Below, piece after piece: positions 29,588-41,924 of a stretch of 64,000 nucleotides of DNA. The translations under genes and the position numbers were made by a program. Source of the stretch: Hirudo medicinalis (taxonomy: Eukaryota; Annelida; Clitellata; Hirudinida; Hirudinidae); contig MPNW01000064.1 of the NCBI GenBank assembly GCA_011800805.1, positions 257,024-321,023 of the forward strand, read 5' to 3'. Below the pieces are notes generated by a model. It was not told where the DNA came from. It searched no databases and was given only the letters and a program-made list of their open reading frames with translations. Every line of letters starts with the position of its first letter. Position 1 is the first letter of the stretch.

Positions 29588-31878
29588 CGAGAAGTTCGCC
29601 ACAGTGAGAGGTAAACACATCCATATAAACAGAATCCACCTACTTGAATACCACAAGGCCAGAGCTGGTCTTTCCTCTTCAAAAGCAAGATGGACAGAGG
29701 AAGAATATTGCATGCTGGCTGCCATGGAGGTTGAGATGATTCGAAATGGAGTATATAATGTCAATAAAGAACTCCATAAAAGATTTAAGCATAAAACATT
29801 GAATGTCATTAAAAGCCAAGGACTCGCTGACAAATATAAAGCAATACTGGAGAAATACCTGACTTGTTCAGCAACAACCGTGCTTACTGAGACGTCAAAT
29901 CCAACAATCATCTCATGCCAAGATTCAGATCCTGCTGAGGAAAGAATTCATCACCTTCCTGTTCCAAACATTCACGACACATAATCATGGAAAACGCTGG
30001 CCAATGAACCTTGGAGGATTAAAAAAAAATAGGATCAACATCTCACTCCAACAGCATTTCCCCATTCTCGACGTGGATGTCGTTATGAAAATTTGAAACA
30101 AACCACAGTACCGCAAACTTAAATCCGTTCTTACCGCAAACTGTTCTTAAATATGATAACATTAGACGTGTAGGTCGATTTTAAAGCCATAACCAGTTGC
30201 GCGAGAATTGATTTGGAAAACGTTGTTGGTCTCCTGCAATTCATTGAAAAAAGAAGGTTTCTGCTCCGATTGTCAGACGAAGAGTTCAGATTGTTCATTG
30301 ATCCCGATGAGAAAAACGAAGTGCATAAGTCTAAAGGTCCATAGTGATTACTATGGAATACCAAAGATGGATTTCTGAGAAAATAGTGTCAAAGAAGAAA
30401 ACACGAGGAAATGTGAAGCAGAAATGTGAATTGAGAGGAGAAAAAAATTGAATCCAATACTCGCGAATTTGTCAGAGTAGCCAGCCATCAATCAAAAAGA
30501 GCAATGAAAATGAAGCTGCGAAGGCAACAGTAATGCGAAAGTTCAATAAATGTTTAGAAAAAGTCCAAGTTTGGGAGCTCAGTGTATAATGGAGATCACG
30601 AGAAACATTCTGTGCCTCCCGCTGATGAGGCATTACTCGAATATTGGGAAAAGGTCTTCATCCAGAAGTCTAAAATTTATTGCAGACCTTTGGAGAGAGA
30701 CATACTTTTGAAGAAATTGATATTCCGGTCACGGTGGATGAGATTATTCAGGCTTCGAAGAGCTTGAAGAATTCTGCTCCTGGTCTAGATGGAATGAAAG
30801 AAGTTGACTTGAACAAAATAGCTCCAGAAGACATGGCCACCCATATGACTCACCTTCATCGACATGAGCAAAGCATTTGGTTCGGTTTCCCATCAATCGA
30901 TTTTTAGAGCATCCCACAGACTCAGAACTCCGCCATTCATGCTGAGGTTACATTTCAGATGCCTATCGTAACCGCTCAGTCCATCTAAATAATGGAGGAA
31001 AATTGAGTCATGATATTCCAGTTCATCCCGGATCCTTACATCGAGGTCAGCCAACATCAAATTATGGCAATGAACATTCTTGACACCTACAAGTACCTCG
31101 GTACATTGGTCCTAAATTGAAATATGCGTTGATAGGAGAAAAAATTCAGAATAAGTTGAATACAACATTCAATATCCAGGCTTCAATGAAGCCAAATCAA
31201 AATATGTACAACCTTAGGTCCCATCTAATACCAAGTCTTGTGCATTACCTCACCTTTAATAGCATTTCGTTAAAAAAATTTCGTCTCTCAGTGCTTCTGA
31301 CTTCAGTGCTTCCAAGGTAAGACCTGCTGTCCGACAATGGCTGCGCTTTCCCAAAGACACGCCGGTTGCTTTTTTCCATGCGGGAGTCAAGGCTGGAGGG
31401 CTAGGATTACTGCAGCTCAGAAAATGGAGTGCCGATCACTAGAATCAATAGAATGTCGGCAATGATGGCACAGTCCAAGTCCAATGAGGATGAGTTTCTG
31501 CTCGTTGCTTTGAAAGACAACAGCGCATTTATTTGCGAATACAGAAAGTTTGGAAAGTCAAAAGGACCCTCAGCCAAGAAACTGAAACATGAAACTGCAA
31601 AGAGTTTAAAAGACTCGGACGATGGATACGGACTTCAGTCTTTTTTACAAGGGATGGGAATTAGTGATTGGATAGTGGATGGTCATTCCCGGATGCCTCC
31701 AAGCGAGTACATACAATGCATCAAAGTCAGAGCTGCAATCCGCCCAAACAATCTCAGAATCTCCAAGTATCATCCAAAGTCAAACACTTATTGTGATTCC
31801 AGGTGTGGTGCCTTTGAGAGCCTGAAGAATCTTCCAGGTTTGCCCAGGTATGGAAGCAGCGAGAAGAGAACGACATAA
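29588..31878 (+). mobile_element. R2-clade LINE, decayed
   Basis: Parts occur in family order. A Myb-like segment (RWTEEEYCMLAAMEVEM ... NVNKELHKRFKHKTLNVIKS, 29688-29855) is followed by the RT start VTVDEIIQASKSLKNSAPGLDG (30729-30795) and FIDMSKAFGSVSHQSIF (30850). Next come KVRPAVRQWLRFPKDTPVA and AGVKAGGLGLLQLRKW (31315-31425), then DGYGLQSFLQGM and PPSEYIQCIKVRAAIR with a C-terminal YCDSRCGAFESL (31620-31830), the position of the zinc-binding region before the endonuclease. The FADD box is deleted, and stops and frameshifts are frequent. R2 elements normally sit in 28S rDNA, but no rDNA flanks this one. Confidence 0.75.
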
Positions 31879-32333
31879 CAACCTTGTCTGTCAATTAGAA
31901 AAGAAGCTGAGCAAGAAAGATTACATCACCCTTATTATTGATGATGACGATGACGATGACAATAATGATAATGATAATGGGGTTCATCCTAGCCTTGAAC
32001 ACGAAATGCCAGTCAGCATACCTTACATGTATGTGCTGACTCTTCCACACGAAGTGGTTGGACACAGCATTCAAGCTACTGTTTGCCATTACTTTCCCCT
32101 GGTCCGGCTTGGCCAGGAGCAATTGCAGCTGTGTTGCGCGAAACACTGCGATATGAGGTCACGGCCGCGAAGGGTGGGTGTCTCTGCTTGACCACTGGAA
32201 GCTCGGCAATTTGGACTTGAGACTTGCGGTTAGTTTTCTCGTTCTGCTCCACAGGTTCTTGTCCTCGTTATTAGAGTTCGATTCAGCATTGAGAAATCGT
32301 GCTTGGTCTGTGTTGTCGGCCGTTCCCGTCATC

Positions 32334-32706
32334 TTAAGAACGGTCGCTTGCAGAAAACCCTGTACCAACTGCGGTAAGAGTTTCTCCTTGCCCCAGAGTC
32401 GGGAAGACGGGAAGAGACCGAAGCCGTGATGTGAGTTCAGGTACATGATCTAGCTGCTGCCTCTGTTGGTAATGCCAGTCCATTATCAGTCTAACAACTT
32501 TATTGTCATACCGTTTCAGGTCTTCCTTCATGACGTATCCATTTTTCAGTAGAAACTGGAGGCGAGTACCTAGGAAAGTATAGACTGTCGACAGTTTCTG
32601 CCAGGGTGCGATCGACGATGCATCTACCTTTTCCAGGTCCTCGATCACTTTGTCTACATTGTCTGTTATTGATACGAGTGACCTGATTCTGGAAATGTTC
32701 CAGCAT
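32334..32706 (-). mobile_element. R2-type LINE RT thumb fragment
   Basis: The minus frame gives SIAPWQKLSTVYTFLGTRLQ, FLLKNGYVMKEDLKRYDNK and VVRLIMDWHY, the W-Q-K-L...F-L-x-x-x-L block after the RT palm in R2-like elements. It is oriented against the R2-type element ending at 31878. Confidence 0.7.
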
Positions 32707-32720
32707 TACCTTTTGTGCTC

Positions 32721-34150
32721 CAAATCGAAATAACTTATTTATTTATTTGATTAAAGTCCGTTGCATAACTAAGATGATTTGGACTTTTCATAATAACATA
32801 GGTAAGGAAACTTATGAGGAAACCTGTCGTTTTGGACTCTAGCGAGGCGCCGACTTGAGAGAAGGCTCTTGTTTCCTGCCATTGCTGCTCGTTGAAGACA
32901 CGCTATTGGCTGTCTCTTTTTGTTCACAGCCAATGGGACGCCGTTTCAACTGCTGTCCACATTCTTTTCATTATTTTGATTATTTCTCTGCTTGGCAGGC
33001 CAATTTCTCTGAGGAAGATATAACTGGACCTACCAACTAGTCCTCGTGCTCCAACTTCAATGGCGAAGAAGTGCACTCTAAACTCTTTGTCCATCAGATC
33101 CATCGTGAGCTCGGAGTACTTATCTTCTTTGTGCACACTGCTTAGCTTAGTTTAGAAACTATCAACTCCACCAAGACGACGGTGTTTTTTTTCATGGATG
33201 CCATTGTTGCGTCTGGCCTACGTCCTTGCTCTACTGGGTATAGTGTCTCATTCCTCCGATGTCAGCTGTCAGTTATTTGCGTTCTCTAGGATATCTCTCC
33301 TTGGAGTTTTGCATTTGTTCCTGGCATGCTGTGATGCGCCTTCTTGCAGAAGGCCTTTGAACAGGCGGCTTCCATTGCTTCGACCACTATTTTCAGTACT
33401 TGGTTGTATACCGACATTGAGTCAAGGCATATTTACAGCTTGATAGGACATGCCGAAGCGTCTCTTCACAGAGCACACATCTGGTGTCTTTCTACCAATC
33501 CCCATTTCCGCAGGTTGTCACGAGAGGACAGTTGGTCGTATAGGGATCTAACTACAAAAGACAGCCGGAACGGTGGCATGCTCCATAGATCGCTCCATGA
33601 GATTGATCTCTGCAAGGCTTCATTCCACGTTGTCCACTACACGTTGTCGTTGTTGGCCTTGCTGCACTGCTTTTGTGATCCTGTCATTTTCTATGTATAA
33701 ATTTACTTTTCTATTTCTTCTTGGGCATTGAACTTCCTCCTAGATCTAAGCAGTGACTGGAATCTACGGATTATGCTGTCCGTGGAGTTGTTAATCATCA
33801 ACTGCGTTTTGATCTTGCTGACTCCGAATTTTCGACGATGGACCTGAATGGCATTTTCAGTTTCGCGAAGAAAACTCTGGAGGCAATCCCAGCCACTTCC
33901 TGGTTAGTGGGTTGATGTATCTCTCCAGCGCTTCTACTACAGGCAGGCTAATTTCATACATTGTCAACGGCCACAATAGTCTTGCGAGAAGCACAAACTG
34001 TACTAGCCAAACCTTGAAGCTTCCGGGAAAAGACACTCCACCAATCGACTCCAAATTCTTCTTCATCATTCTCCGTCTAGCAATTTTTTGATTTCTGTCC
34101 TTGAGGGTTTTGTCAAACACTCTCCCTAGCTCTTGACCGGCTCTTCCTGA
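32721..34150 (-). mobile_element. NeSL/R2-like LINE 3' half with endonuclease and tail
   Basis: Minus-strand order: SFKVWLVQFVLLARLLWPLT, YEISLPVVEALERYINPLTR and KWLGLPPEFSS (34030-33860), then PPFRLSFVVRSLYDQLSS (33560), a zinc-binding CALCKETLRHVLSSC (33500), DATMASMKKNTVVLVELIV (33200; the P-D...E-L-T-V core of the restriction-like endonuclease), and IEVGARGLVGRSSYIFLREI with ASHWLW (33070-32930). The tail AGTCCAAATCATCTTAGTTA and (AAAT)n follows at 32790-32721. Frames are broken in several places. Confidence 0.8.
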
Positions 34151-34519
34151 ACGGTTGGGATTCGTTGCCCCTCCACCTGAAAGAAGACATTACTGCGAAC
34201 TTTTCCTTGTGTTAGAGCTAGATTCCTGGATTTCGCAGGTTTGGAAGTCGTTCATTTTGTCCACACTCCTATGAACTGTCTGCTTTCTGTTCATATCTGG
34301 TGTTGTCCATGAACGCCTTAATTGAAGACTTGAGGCTTGCACACTTGATCAGTCTGGGGTCAAATGTTTCTAGGCTTGTCTGATAGATGAAGTATATTTA
34401 TTTTGCATTTAATGATTTACGAATTTTAATACATTCTTTTTGGTCAGCTTAATAATATCATCATCGCCATCGTCATCAATTCAATTTAAATAAGACAATC
34501 TTTATGGTGGCGTAAGTCC

Positions 34520-34690
34520 GAATCACAGGACCTCAAGGCCACCGTATAAATGCGTATTGAGAGACTTTCTAAAGCTTTCAATGGTTGCTGCGGAAGTGAC
34601 CTGAGGTGGAAGTTGGTTCCAGATCCTTGGGCCAGCAACTTTAAACGACTCGACCAACACGCTCAGCTCCATCAAAGTTAGGCTTAATTT
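34520..34690 (-). mobile_element. L2/CR1-like LINE C-terminus
   Basis: The reverse frame gives VESFKVAGPRIWNQLPPQVT, then TIESFRKSLNTHLYGGLEVL and stop, the standard C-terminal block of L2/CR1 ORF2. Confidence 0.8.
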
Positions 34691-34739
34691 GTGGTGCAAT
34701 TACAATCTGAGAGGATAATATATGGCTCGTCAATGCAAT

Positions 34740-34930
34740 CGTAAAGATGCACAAGTAAAGCTTCATCGGCGTGAGCAAAGTCGAGTGAGTCAAAGTCCGT
34801 CATTCGATTTTAAGAACTGCCAACACGCTCAGAACTCTGCCAGTCATGCTGAGATACATCGCAACTGCTCAGTTCAACTAAAGATTGGATGAAAATTGGG
34901 TCGTGACATTCCAGTGATCAGAGGAGTACG
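34740..34930 (+). repeat. R2-clade LINE fragment, copy of 30850-31010
   Basis: Nucleotide match to the RT segment at 30850-31010 (CTTCATCG-CATGAGCAAAG ... ACTCAGAACTC-GCCA-TCATGCTGAG) with point changes. Confidence 0.75.
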
Positions 34931-35229
34931 GCAAGGAGAAACCTTTTGACGTGGTGATCGACATGGTGACTAATTGGGCCACCCATATAAAAGCTGAATA
35001 ACTTATTATATTATACAAGTAAATGTAAAAATAAAAAAGTTGTGGTGGTATTTTGCAGAAATAAATCAATAAATCAATATTATGCTGCACTAGTAGTATT
35101 ATATTAGTAGTATTTTATTAATGTCCTCAGCATAACCATAATAGGACAACAAAAAGAAAAAAACAATAAACAACAAACAAAAATTCATAATGTATGATAG
35201 ATGTTGGGTTATATCAGATATAGTCGGTT

Positions 35230-36960
35230 ATTGTAAATCCACTGATATATTAGCTCCACACTAGCAGTATTGCTAAGCGTGGAACTTAACTCCAGTAGAT
35301 TTATTTTGTCTCTTATTGCTCTTCTCAGGCTTGATTGGGCCGGACATTCCATTAGGAAATGCTGGACATCTCATCTTCCTGATGTTGAGGTTTGGCATTT
35401 AACGTTTGCATGACGCCTCATTGCAAAGAGATGTCTTGGAGCGCATTTTCCAAGATGGGGTTTAAAGATCAAAGTCTTCTCCCTCTTTGAAGCATATTGG
35501 AATTTATTCTTTATTGACATTTTTTTTCTCCAATAGCTTGTGCTGCTTCTCTTTTCTGTCTTTCCATCTGGTCTGCCAATTGCTGCAGGACATTTTGATA
35601 GATCAGCCTCTTTACGTCATTGATTGTTGCCGAAATCTTGCATTCAGTTGTATCCTTGGTTGTAGTAGCTTTCGCCAAGGCAAACCGCTTGCTCATTTCC
35701 AGGAATTCCAACTTGGGCAGGTACACAGACCAGTGTGACTTCCTTGCCTTTTTCTTGAAGTTCTGAAATGGTAGAAAGAATTCTGTAATCATCGGGGTCG
35801 TTATAGGCATTGTTGCTTTCTTCCAAGTTTATCAGAGAACTTAGGGAGTCAGTAAAAATGACTATGTTGAGGGTCTCCCCCTGGTAGGATTCCTTCAGGT
35901 GCAGTATGCAACTCTCGATGGCTGCTAGTTCCATGGAGCTGATGTTGCTGTGACTCGAAGTTCTGATACTAAGGTTCAAGTCTTTTTGTAGGATGTATAT
36001 CTCGATCCGCGCTTTCCCGTCTTTCGTCATCGAGGCATCCGTGAAACATAGGAGGTTCTCTCGATCATTTCCTTGGCTACTAGCATCCTCAAGGGATCAC
36101 CGTTACCGAAGGAAAGGTTCGATTATCGAACTTTGGGAGCTTTAGCCTCCAAGGAGTTATTTCGTCCAGCCTTTCCTTGTTTCGGAATGAGCGCTTCAAT
36201 TGTTTTTGACCGCGCCAGCTGCTTTTTTTCATCATCAGATGGAGCCTCGCTTGTGTTTTATTTTTCTTCGCATCTACAAGAAAATAACTTCTTCCTTCGT
36301 TATTATTTGCAATTGATCTGAGTGCATGATACGCCATGAGTTTCTGTCGGCGAAGATCGTGTGAAGGTGCTCTACACTCCACCTGTAAGGATGCAGTTCC
36401 ATGCAGCAGATTGCAAGAACCTGCGCCTGATCTTCTCGTAGACGCTCTTGATTCATTCACTTCCCAGGTAAACCGCTTCTCAGCATGAGACATATTATCG
36501 CCCAGTTTGGAACCGCGATATCCCGATATTTCCGATAATTCGATATGGTTGAAGATTCCTTTTCTCCAGAGTATGTCGAAGATCTTCTCTAGGTCAAGGG
36601 AAACTACCAAAGTCATCTTCTTCTGGATGGAAGAAGCTGCAACATCTTGCACTAGTCTGACGATCTGGTCTGCGCATCCTCGACCTTTTTTGAATTCATC
36701 TTTAAAGGTATTTAGGAGGTTTCTGCTCTCCTAAACCATCTGAGTCTACCAGCGACCATTATCTCAAGGAGTTTGCAGAGACTGGAAGACATGAAAAACA
36801 GGTCTATAAGAGGAAGGCACAGAAGAGGGTTTGCCTTTATTTAGAAATGGGAATAACGGTCTCCCCCTTCCAGGACGATGAAGCTTTCCTGATAGCCAGG
36901 ATTGGTTGAGAAGCGAAAGGACTCCTTCGAGACTCAAATGAGGACGTTTTCGAAGCATAT
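35230..36960 (-). mobile_element. LINE with RNase H domain (I/Jockey-group type)
   Basis: The RT part near 36650-36550 reads MTLVVSLDLEKIFDILWRKG and IFNHIELSEISGY. The RNase H part (36030-35640) has SSMELAAIESCILHLKES with the catalytic Glu, IVIFTDSLSSLINL with the central Asp and VCVPAQVGIPGNEQAV in place of the usual H-x-G-x-x-G-N-E. The C-terminus (35480-35230) has DVQHFLMECPAQSSLRR, the C-x-x-x-H region. RNase H is found in I, R1, Loa and related clades. A matching H in the last RNase H motif is lost, and there are frameshifts. Confidence 0.75.
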
Positions 36961-37024
36961 CGTAACGTATTCCATCAGGTCCTGGGGAGGAGTGTCCGCA
37001 TTTCCAGAGTGCTTCAGGAATCTA

Positions 37025-38300
37025 TTAAGCGGTGAGTAAATGTGATTTATTTAGACGTTTGAAAATTGAGGCTGAGGTGGATGACTTAATTTCAAGCGGT
37101 ATATTAAGGTAACTCCGAGGAGCTGAGCATTTGACGGAAAATGATGTCAAATTTGTCCGTGCGGGATCTGAACGAAAGTTATTGATATTATGCAATTTTG
37201 TAAGAATGTAAGTCACAGTTTAAAGTGGCCATCAAAGAACGCAGGCAAAATATTATGGCAATATTTATATATAACAAGCCTATTTGAAATATGCTTAGTT
37301 GATAAATATTAATAATTTTGTTGCTAATAAACAAGGGCCGTTGATGATAAAGGATAAAAAATGGAAAAGGATGCATAGTGACCTTTTTTGAATAGTATGT
37401 AATAATTTTGAACGAGACGTCCTAGAAATATTACAATATGATAATAAGAGAATAATAAGGAATAAGTAAAGTTTTAATATCAATGAAACCGCTGATACGA
37501 GACAAAATACCACAATTTTTAGAGACTTTGGATTGAATGAAATTAATGTGATCTACCCAAGTTATATTCTCGTCCAACAAAACACCAAAAAATCTGCAAG
37601 AGATGATTGATGAGTGTGTCATTAACATATAAATGATAGTCACAGTCAATAATCTTATTTGGGTAGTGAAATAAAATGTAGTTTGTTTTTTTATTTGTTT
37701 GTTTTTTTCAAGTTCATAGATTTGCATAAAACCAGTGGAATAGAATGTCCATTTCATAATTAATATTATTACCAAAACGTATATCCAAAAATCTGCAAGA
37801 GGTTACACGATTGATGAGGGTGCCATTAACACATAAATGAATGATCTTATTTGGGTGGTGAAATAAAATGTAGTTTGTTTTTTTATTTTTTCAAGTTCAT
37901 AGATTTGCAGAAAACCAGTTGAATAGAATGTCCATTTCATAAATTAATATTATTAAATAGATCCCTTAAGTTAGCACCAGTAACAATGAGATTAGTATCA
38001 GCACCAAATAATATAAATTCAAAGAAGTTTGAAGTCAGGTAGATATCGTTAATGTTTATCAAGAATAGAAGAGGTCCTAGAATGGAGCCTTGAGGTAGGA
38101 AATGAGTTCGACTGATGATTGCACACCACTATAGCAGACTCGTTTGGTTCTGTTTTGCAGAAACCAATCATAGCAATTCACCGTACTCCTTAATATTCTA
38201 ATTTCTTGATCAGAACTGAATGATTGTCGAAGATAGGTCTAAGAATATCCAAACTGGGTATTTTCTCTGGTCACGAGTGATTTTCGAAAGTAATTGCATA
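37025..38300 (-). mobile_element. LINE reverse transcriptase, with internal tandem duplication
   Basis: Minus-strand order: FDTIDHSILIKK-like remnants near 38220, PQGSILGPLLFLINI and ILFGADTNLIV (38095-37995, the FADD position altered to FGADT), then RFFGVLLDENITWVDHINFI and KVSKNCGILSRISGFIDIKT, LSYCNISR and LLHTIQKRSLCIL down to 37300. Bases 37585-37770 and 37785-37957 are near-identical copies, duplicated within the RT. Confidence 0.8.
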
Positions 38301-38487
38301 AGGGGCATGGACGTGTAAGTGACCTCCTCTAAATCCTAATTGGTTGTTTGATATCAGAGAAAACTTTCGCTCCCAATCAATTACTTAAATAAATCAGTAA
38401 ACGCACTGTAAACTTGTTATTAAATTCATTAAATTAACGGTGTCACTGGCAATATTAATTTGTCAGCCAAATGCAATTATAATATAT

Positions 38488-38720
38488 GGCATTTGTGGAT
38501 GATATGACCCCATGTTTTTCAGGTATTAAAATGAAGAAGCTCCTGGAAGAAGTTGAAGGGCCGTCGATGAAAGTGGGACTGCTAAAAATTCTCGGATGTG
38601 AGGAGGGCGGAAGTAAAGAGGGAAAATAATCCTTGGATTGTCAACCCGGAACCATATCTCGAGGTCTTTCAACATCTAATTACGGCAATGAACATGTAGT
38701 TATCCTCTCTTTTCAACTCG
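38488..38720 (+). mobile_element. R2-type LINE RT fragment with FVDD box
   Basis: The forward frame gives MAFVDDMTPCFSGIKMKKLL and EEVEGPSMKVGLLKIL. FVDD corresponds to the RT catalytic FADD. The following bases match 31030-31075 of the R2-clade element, so this is the piece missing there, from another copy. Confidence 0.65.
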
Positions 38721-38876
38721 AGATTAATTTAATGAACTGAACAACTTGGTTATGACAATTAATTTTATTGTAGTAATGACTATTGTAAGAGCTAGGAGCA
38801 GAGGTTCGGTTCGGCCATGGCCCATAGCATGCCGCGACCGGCAACCGAGCCCGCTTAGCAAGAAAACAAAGAAAAG

Positions 38877-38899
38877 GGAGAGAGAGAGAGAGAGAGAGA
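38877..38899. repeat. (GA)n microsatellite
   Basis: Pure AG dinucleotide run. Confidence 0.9.
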
Positions 38900-39239
38900 T
38901 ATTCGAATTCAAATCGTTAATAGATGCGTTGCGCGATAATAGGGATGTGCCGTCACTCAATACCTACTCAATTCTCAATACCTACATTCAGAACGGAAAC
39001 CATGAGAACATCCTATAATTTCGTGATAACTCACTAAATAAAAATTTGATGGTTGAGAAATTTTAGTGTGTTGTGTAACAATATATTTGTGATTATCCCT
39101 GAAATTTTCGTCAAAATATTTTCACGCATAAAATTAAAAATTCAGAAAACGTCGTTTCGAAGCGTCCAATAACCGTGAAAGACTCTTCAAAAAATCATCG
39201 CAAATGACTAAAATCTCGCGAAAAACGAGAAAAAAATTA

Positions 39240-40200
39240 TTAATAAGAAATAATGTTTCCTTTATTCTGAATAACTTTAAAATATCTGCTATCCATTGAT
39301 TTTACTAAAGTTTTTACAAACTTTCCATCCAATTCTTTCCAGGCTCTCCTAATGGCGTTTTTTAGGTCAGATATGGAGTGGAACTGCCTTCATTGTTGCC
39401 TTCAGTCTTCACAACATTTTCCAGACGTTTTCACTAAGATTTAAGCTTGGGAACAGGCTGGCCAACTCATAACTTTCAAATTTCTGCTCTGGAAAAATGT
39501 CTTCGTCAACTTGGAAGTGTGGATCGAGGCATTATCTGGCTGGATAATAAAATTTTCTCCATAATACGATTTTCCTAAAGGCAGGAGATGACCTAATACT
39601 TTAATTTAATCTACTGAAGACTTTCTTCCATCCAGGAAGACCAATTCAGTTAATCCTTCACTGGAAATTCATCACCGATCCCGCTCCATGAAAAATGTTT
39701 GTTTTTCCAACCTGAGGTCATGCCAGTAGAACTGATGACCATTAGGTCCATCCAGGTTAAATTTTTTCTCATCTGAAAAAATAATATTGCCCAATCCATC
39801 TCTGTTGGATTTTGGCCCATTTCACTCTTGCCAACTTATGATGGTTTTTAAGAGCTGGAACCTTTAATAGTTTTGCGTATAAAGAAAATACCACTAGATC
39901 TCAAATAATTTATCGCTGTATTTTTTTTTACAAATTCTTAAATCAAGTTCATTTATAATTTTATTGGCTGAAGACTTTCTTACCAGGAGTCTCTGATGAC
40001 GAATCGTCAGTTTCTTGGGTCTTCCATAGTTATTTTTTGTTCCATATTTCTCATATTCTTTTAAGTAGCTCCAGACGACAGAATTGGATCGATTGAGCCA
40101 CTTGGCAATTTTTCTGAGCGAATAATTTGCTTGTCTGAAGGTTTCAATCTGTGCCTCTCCTTGTCAGACGACAATTTATTATTATAAAATAGTAATTTTA
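39240..40200 (-). mobile_element. Tc1-like transposon, decayed transposase
   Basis: The minus frame in order gives a helix-turn-helix region (DKQIIRSEKLPSGSID, YEKYGTKNNYGRPKKLTIRH), IIFSDEKKFNLDGPNGHQFY (first catalytic Asp), GLTELVFLDGRKSS, IIQPDNASIHTSKLTKTF (second Asp) and LKVMSWPACS, then AWKELDGKFVKTLVKSMDSR. The Glu/Asp of the third catalytic position (normally I-E-N-x-W-G) is not preserved. The GRPxKL and DGPxG motifs are typical of Tc1. Confidence 0.85.
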
Positions 40201-40490
40201 TAAATTTCAAATTAGTTTTTTTTAACTCTCTTTTGAGTTTATATATCTCTTATATATATATTTATATGATAATATTTACATAAAGTGAATTTTTATTGCG
40301 TAACTTTCAAAAATTTCAAGTTTTATTGGTTATAAGTAAAGATGTCCTCATGGTTTTCAAACGGCCCTAAAATGCTATTTTGCATAATTTATAAGTTCTA
40401 CTCACTGAAAATATTTGAAATTTTACAGGACGTTTTGTATATAATAAAGTAATATTATGTATAAAATTGAGCTTACATTTAACGATTTAT

Positions 40491-40870
40491 CATGAAATTA
40501 TGGGGTGTCCTCATGGACGCAACGGGATTCGAATCCGTGCTGCCATCATGAAATGGCGAAGTTTTAAGCATTAGACAATGCGGAGGCACTCCTTTCTGAC
40601 TGTACAAGTACCTTGGTCTTAAATCGAAATGTGACGATAGGAGACAGCAACGCAAACGTTCAATATGCAGAGCACCATTGAAGCCAAATAAAAAATAAAT
40701 CTACACATTCAGGTCCCACCTAATACCAAGTCTAGTTATTATTTTATCTTTAAAGATCTCGTTAAAGTTTCTCAATGCTGCTGACACCAACATAAGATCT
40801 GCTGTCCGACACTCCCAAGGACTCCAGGTTCATTTATTCCATGCTAACATCAAGAAAAAGGAGGTAGAGG
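40491..40870 (+). repeat. R2-type LINE fragment with tRNA-like block
   Basis: Bases 40601-40870 are a decayed copy of 31085-31380 (TACAAGTACCT, AATACCAAGTCT, AGACCTGCTGTCCGAC). Just upstream, 40510-40590 on the minus strand reads as a tRNA-like block with a B-box-like GGATTCGAATCC. Confidence 0.6.
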
Positions 40871-41253
40871 CATAGCGAAAAGGCAAAATTGATAATTTGG
40901 TGCCCCCTTAATATTATTAATTTGACAACCAATTTTGAAATTTAGAATCTCTAATTGTAGTGCACGATTGATTTTTTTTAACGTTGTTTCTGTAGATTGA
41001 AATTGTCCATATGACCTTGAGCTCTTTCAGGCCCAGAATAGGGGACATTAAACATTAAGAACTTAGAAATCCCTTGTTTGTATGTGCTCATTTGTCTTTG
41101 GTCGTCAAAATATGTTAATTTGAATAGCACCATGAACTGTTGGAAGAGTCTTGTCTAGAAGTCTCTTGATCTGAATTAATTAATATAATAAAATATATAT
41201 TATAAAATATTTGTAATGCTTCAAACATTTCAATTTCAATGATGTATTTTGAT

Positions 41254-41916
41254 TAAGGCTGCAGATTTATGTGCGTTAACGGAAGATTAATGCATTAAAT
41301 TTTTTTTGCAATTAAAATTATTAACGCAACGATTAACTCGTTAAATTTTCTTTAATTTCATAAAATTATTTTATAAATTTTTAATTTTATAAATATTTTC
41401 ATCGAAAATTTGTGCTTGTCTTTGTTTTGTGTCCCTCGACTTCCTTTTTGTTTACGATGAATTCCTGTTTCGCGCTTGAAAAAGTGGCCACAAGTAACAC
41501 TGGTAGGTTGATTTTGGGAGGCAAATTTACTTTCAAATCAAACTCTGTTGTAGTTTGCAACATATACAAATGCGAGTTTAAATATAATTGCAGTACGTCT
41601 TCTCTTATATCATTAATATCATTTGCGTAGCAAACACCCATTTAGTGCTGGGATCAATTGATGAAATCTGCCAATTGCAAGCCTTCTCAACATCAACCAA
41701 CACTGATGGAGTTGAANAGCAACTGGCTGAATATGGACTAAGTGCCACAAAGGACTTTATACTTGCTTGAATAAAACTGATTTTGTTGTAAAAATGAAGT
41801 GTATTGGGAAATTTATTGGAAAATGGGATGGTGCGATTAAAAATCGTTAACTACGATTAAATACATTAATCTTGCGACTAATCGCGATTATAAAAATTAA
41901 TCGATCTGCAGCCCTA
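41254..41916 (+). mobile_element. hAT transposon remnant, TIRs and 8-bp TSD
   Basis: The ends are TAAGGCTGCAGAT and the reverse complement of ATCGATCTGCAGCCCTA, an imperfect inverted repeat with hAT-like character. Both flanks carry ATTTTGAT (41246-41253 and 41917-41924), an exact 8-bp duplication as made by hAT transposases. Inside, + strand 41480-41610 encodes TGRLILGGKFTFKSNSVVVC, NIYKCEFKYNCSTSSL, a BED-type zinc finger start. An N at 41717 marks a gap, so the true length is unknown. Confidence 0.85.
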
Positions 41917-41924
41917 ATTTTGAT

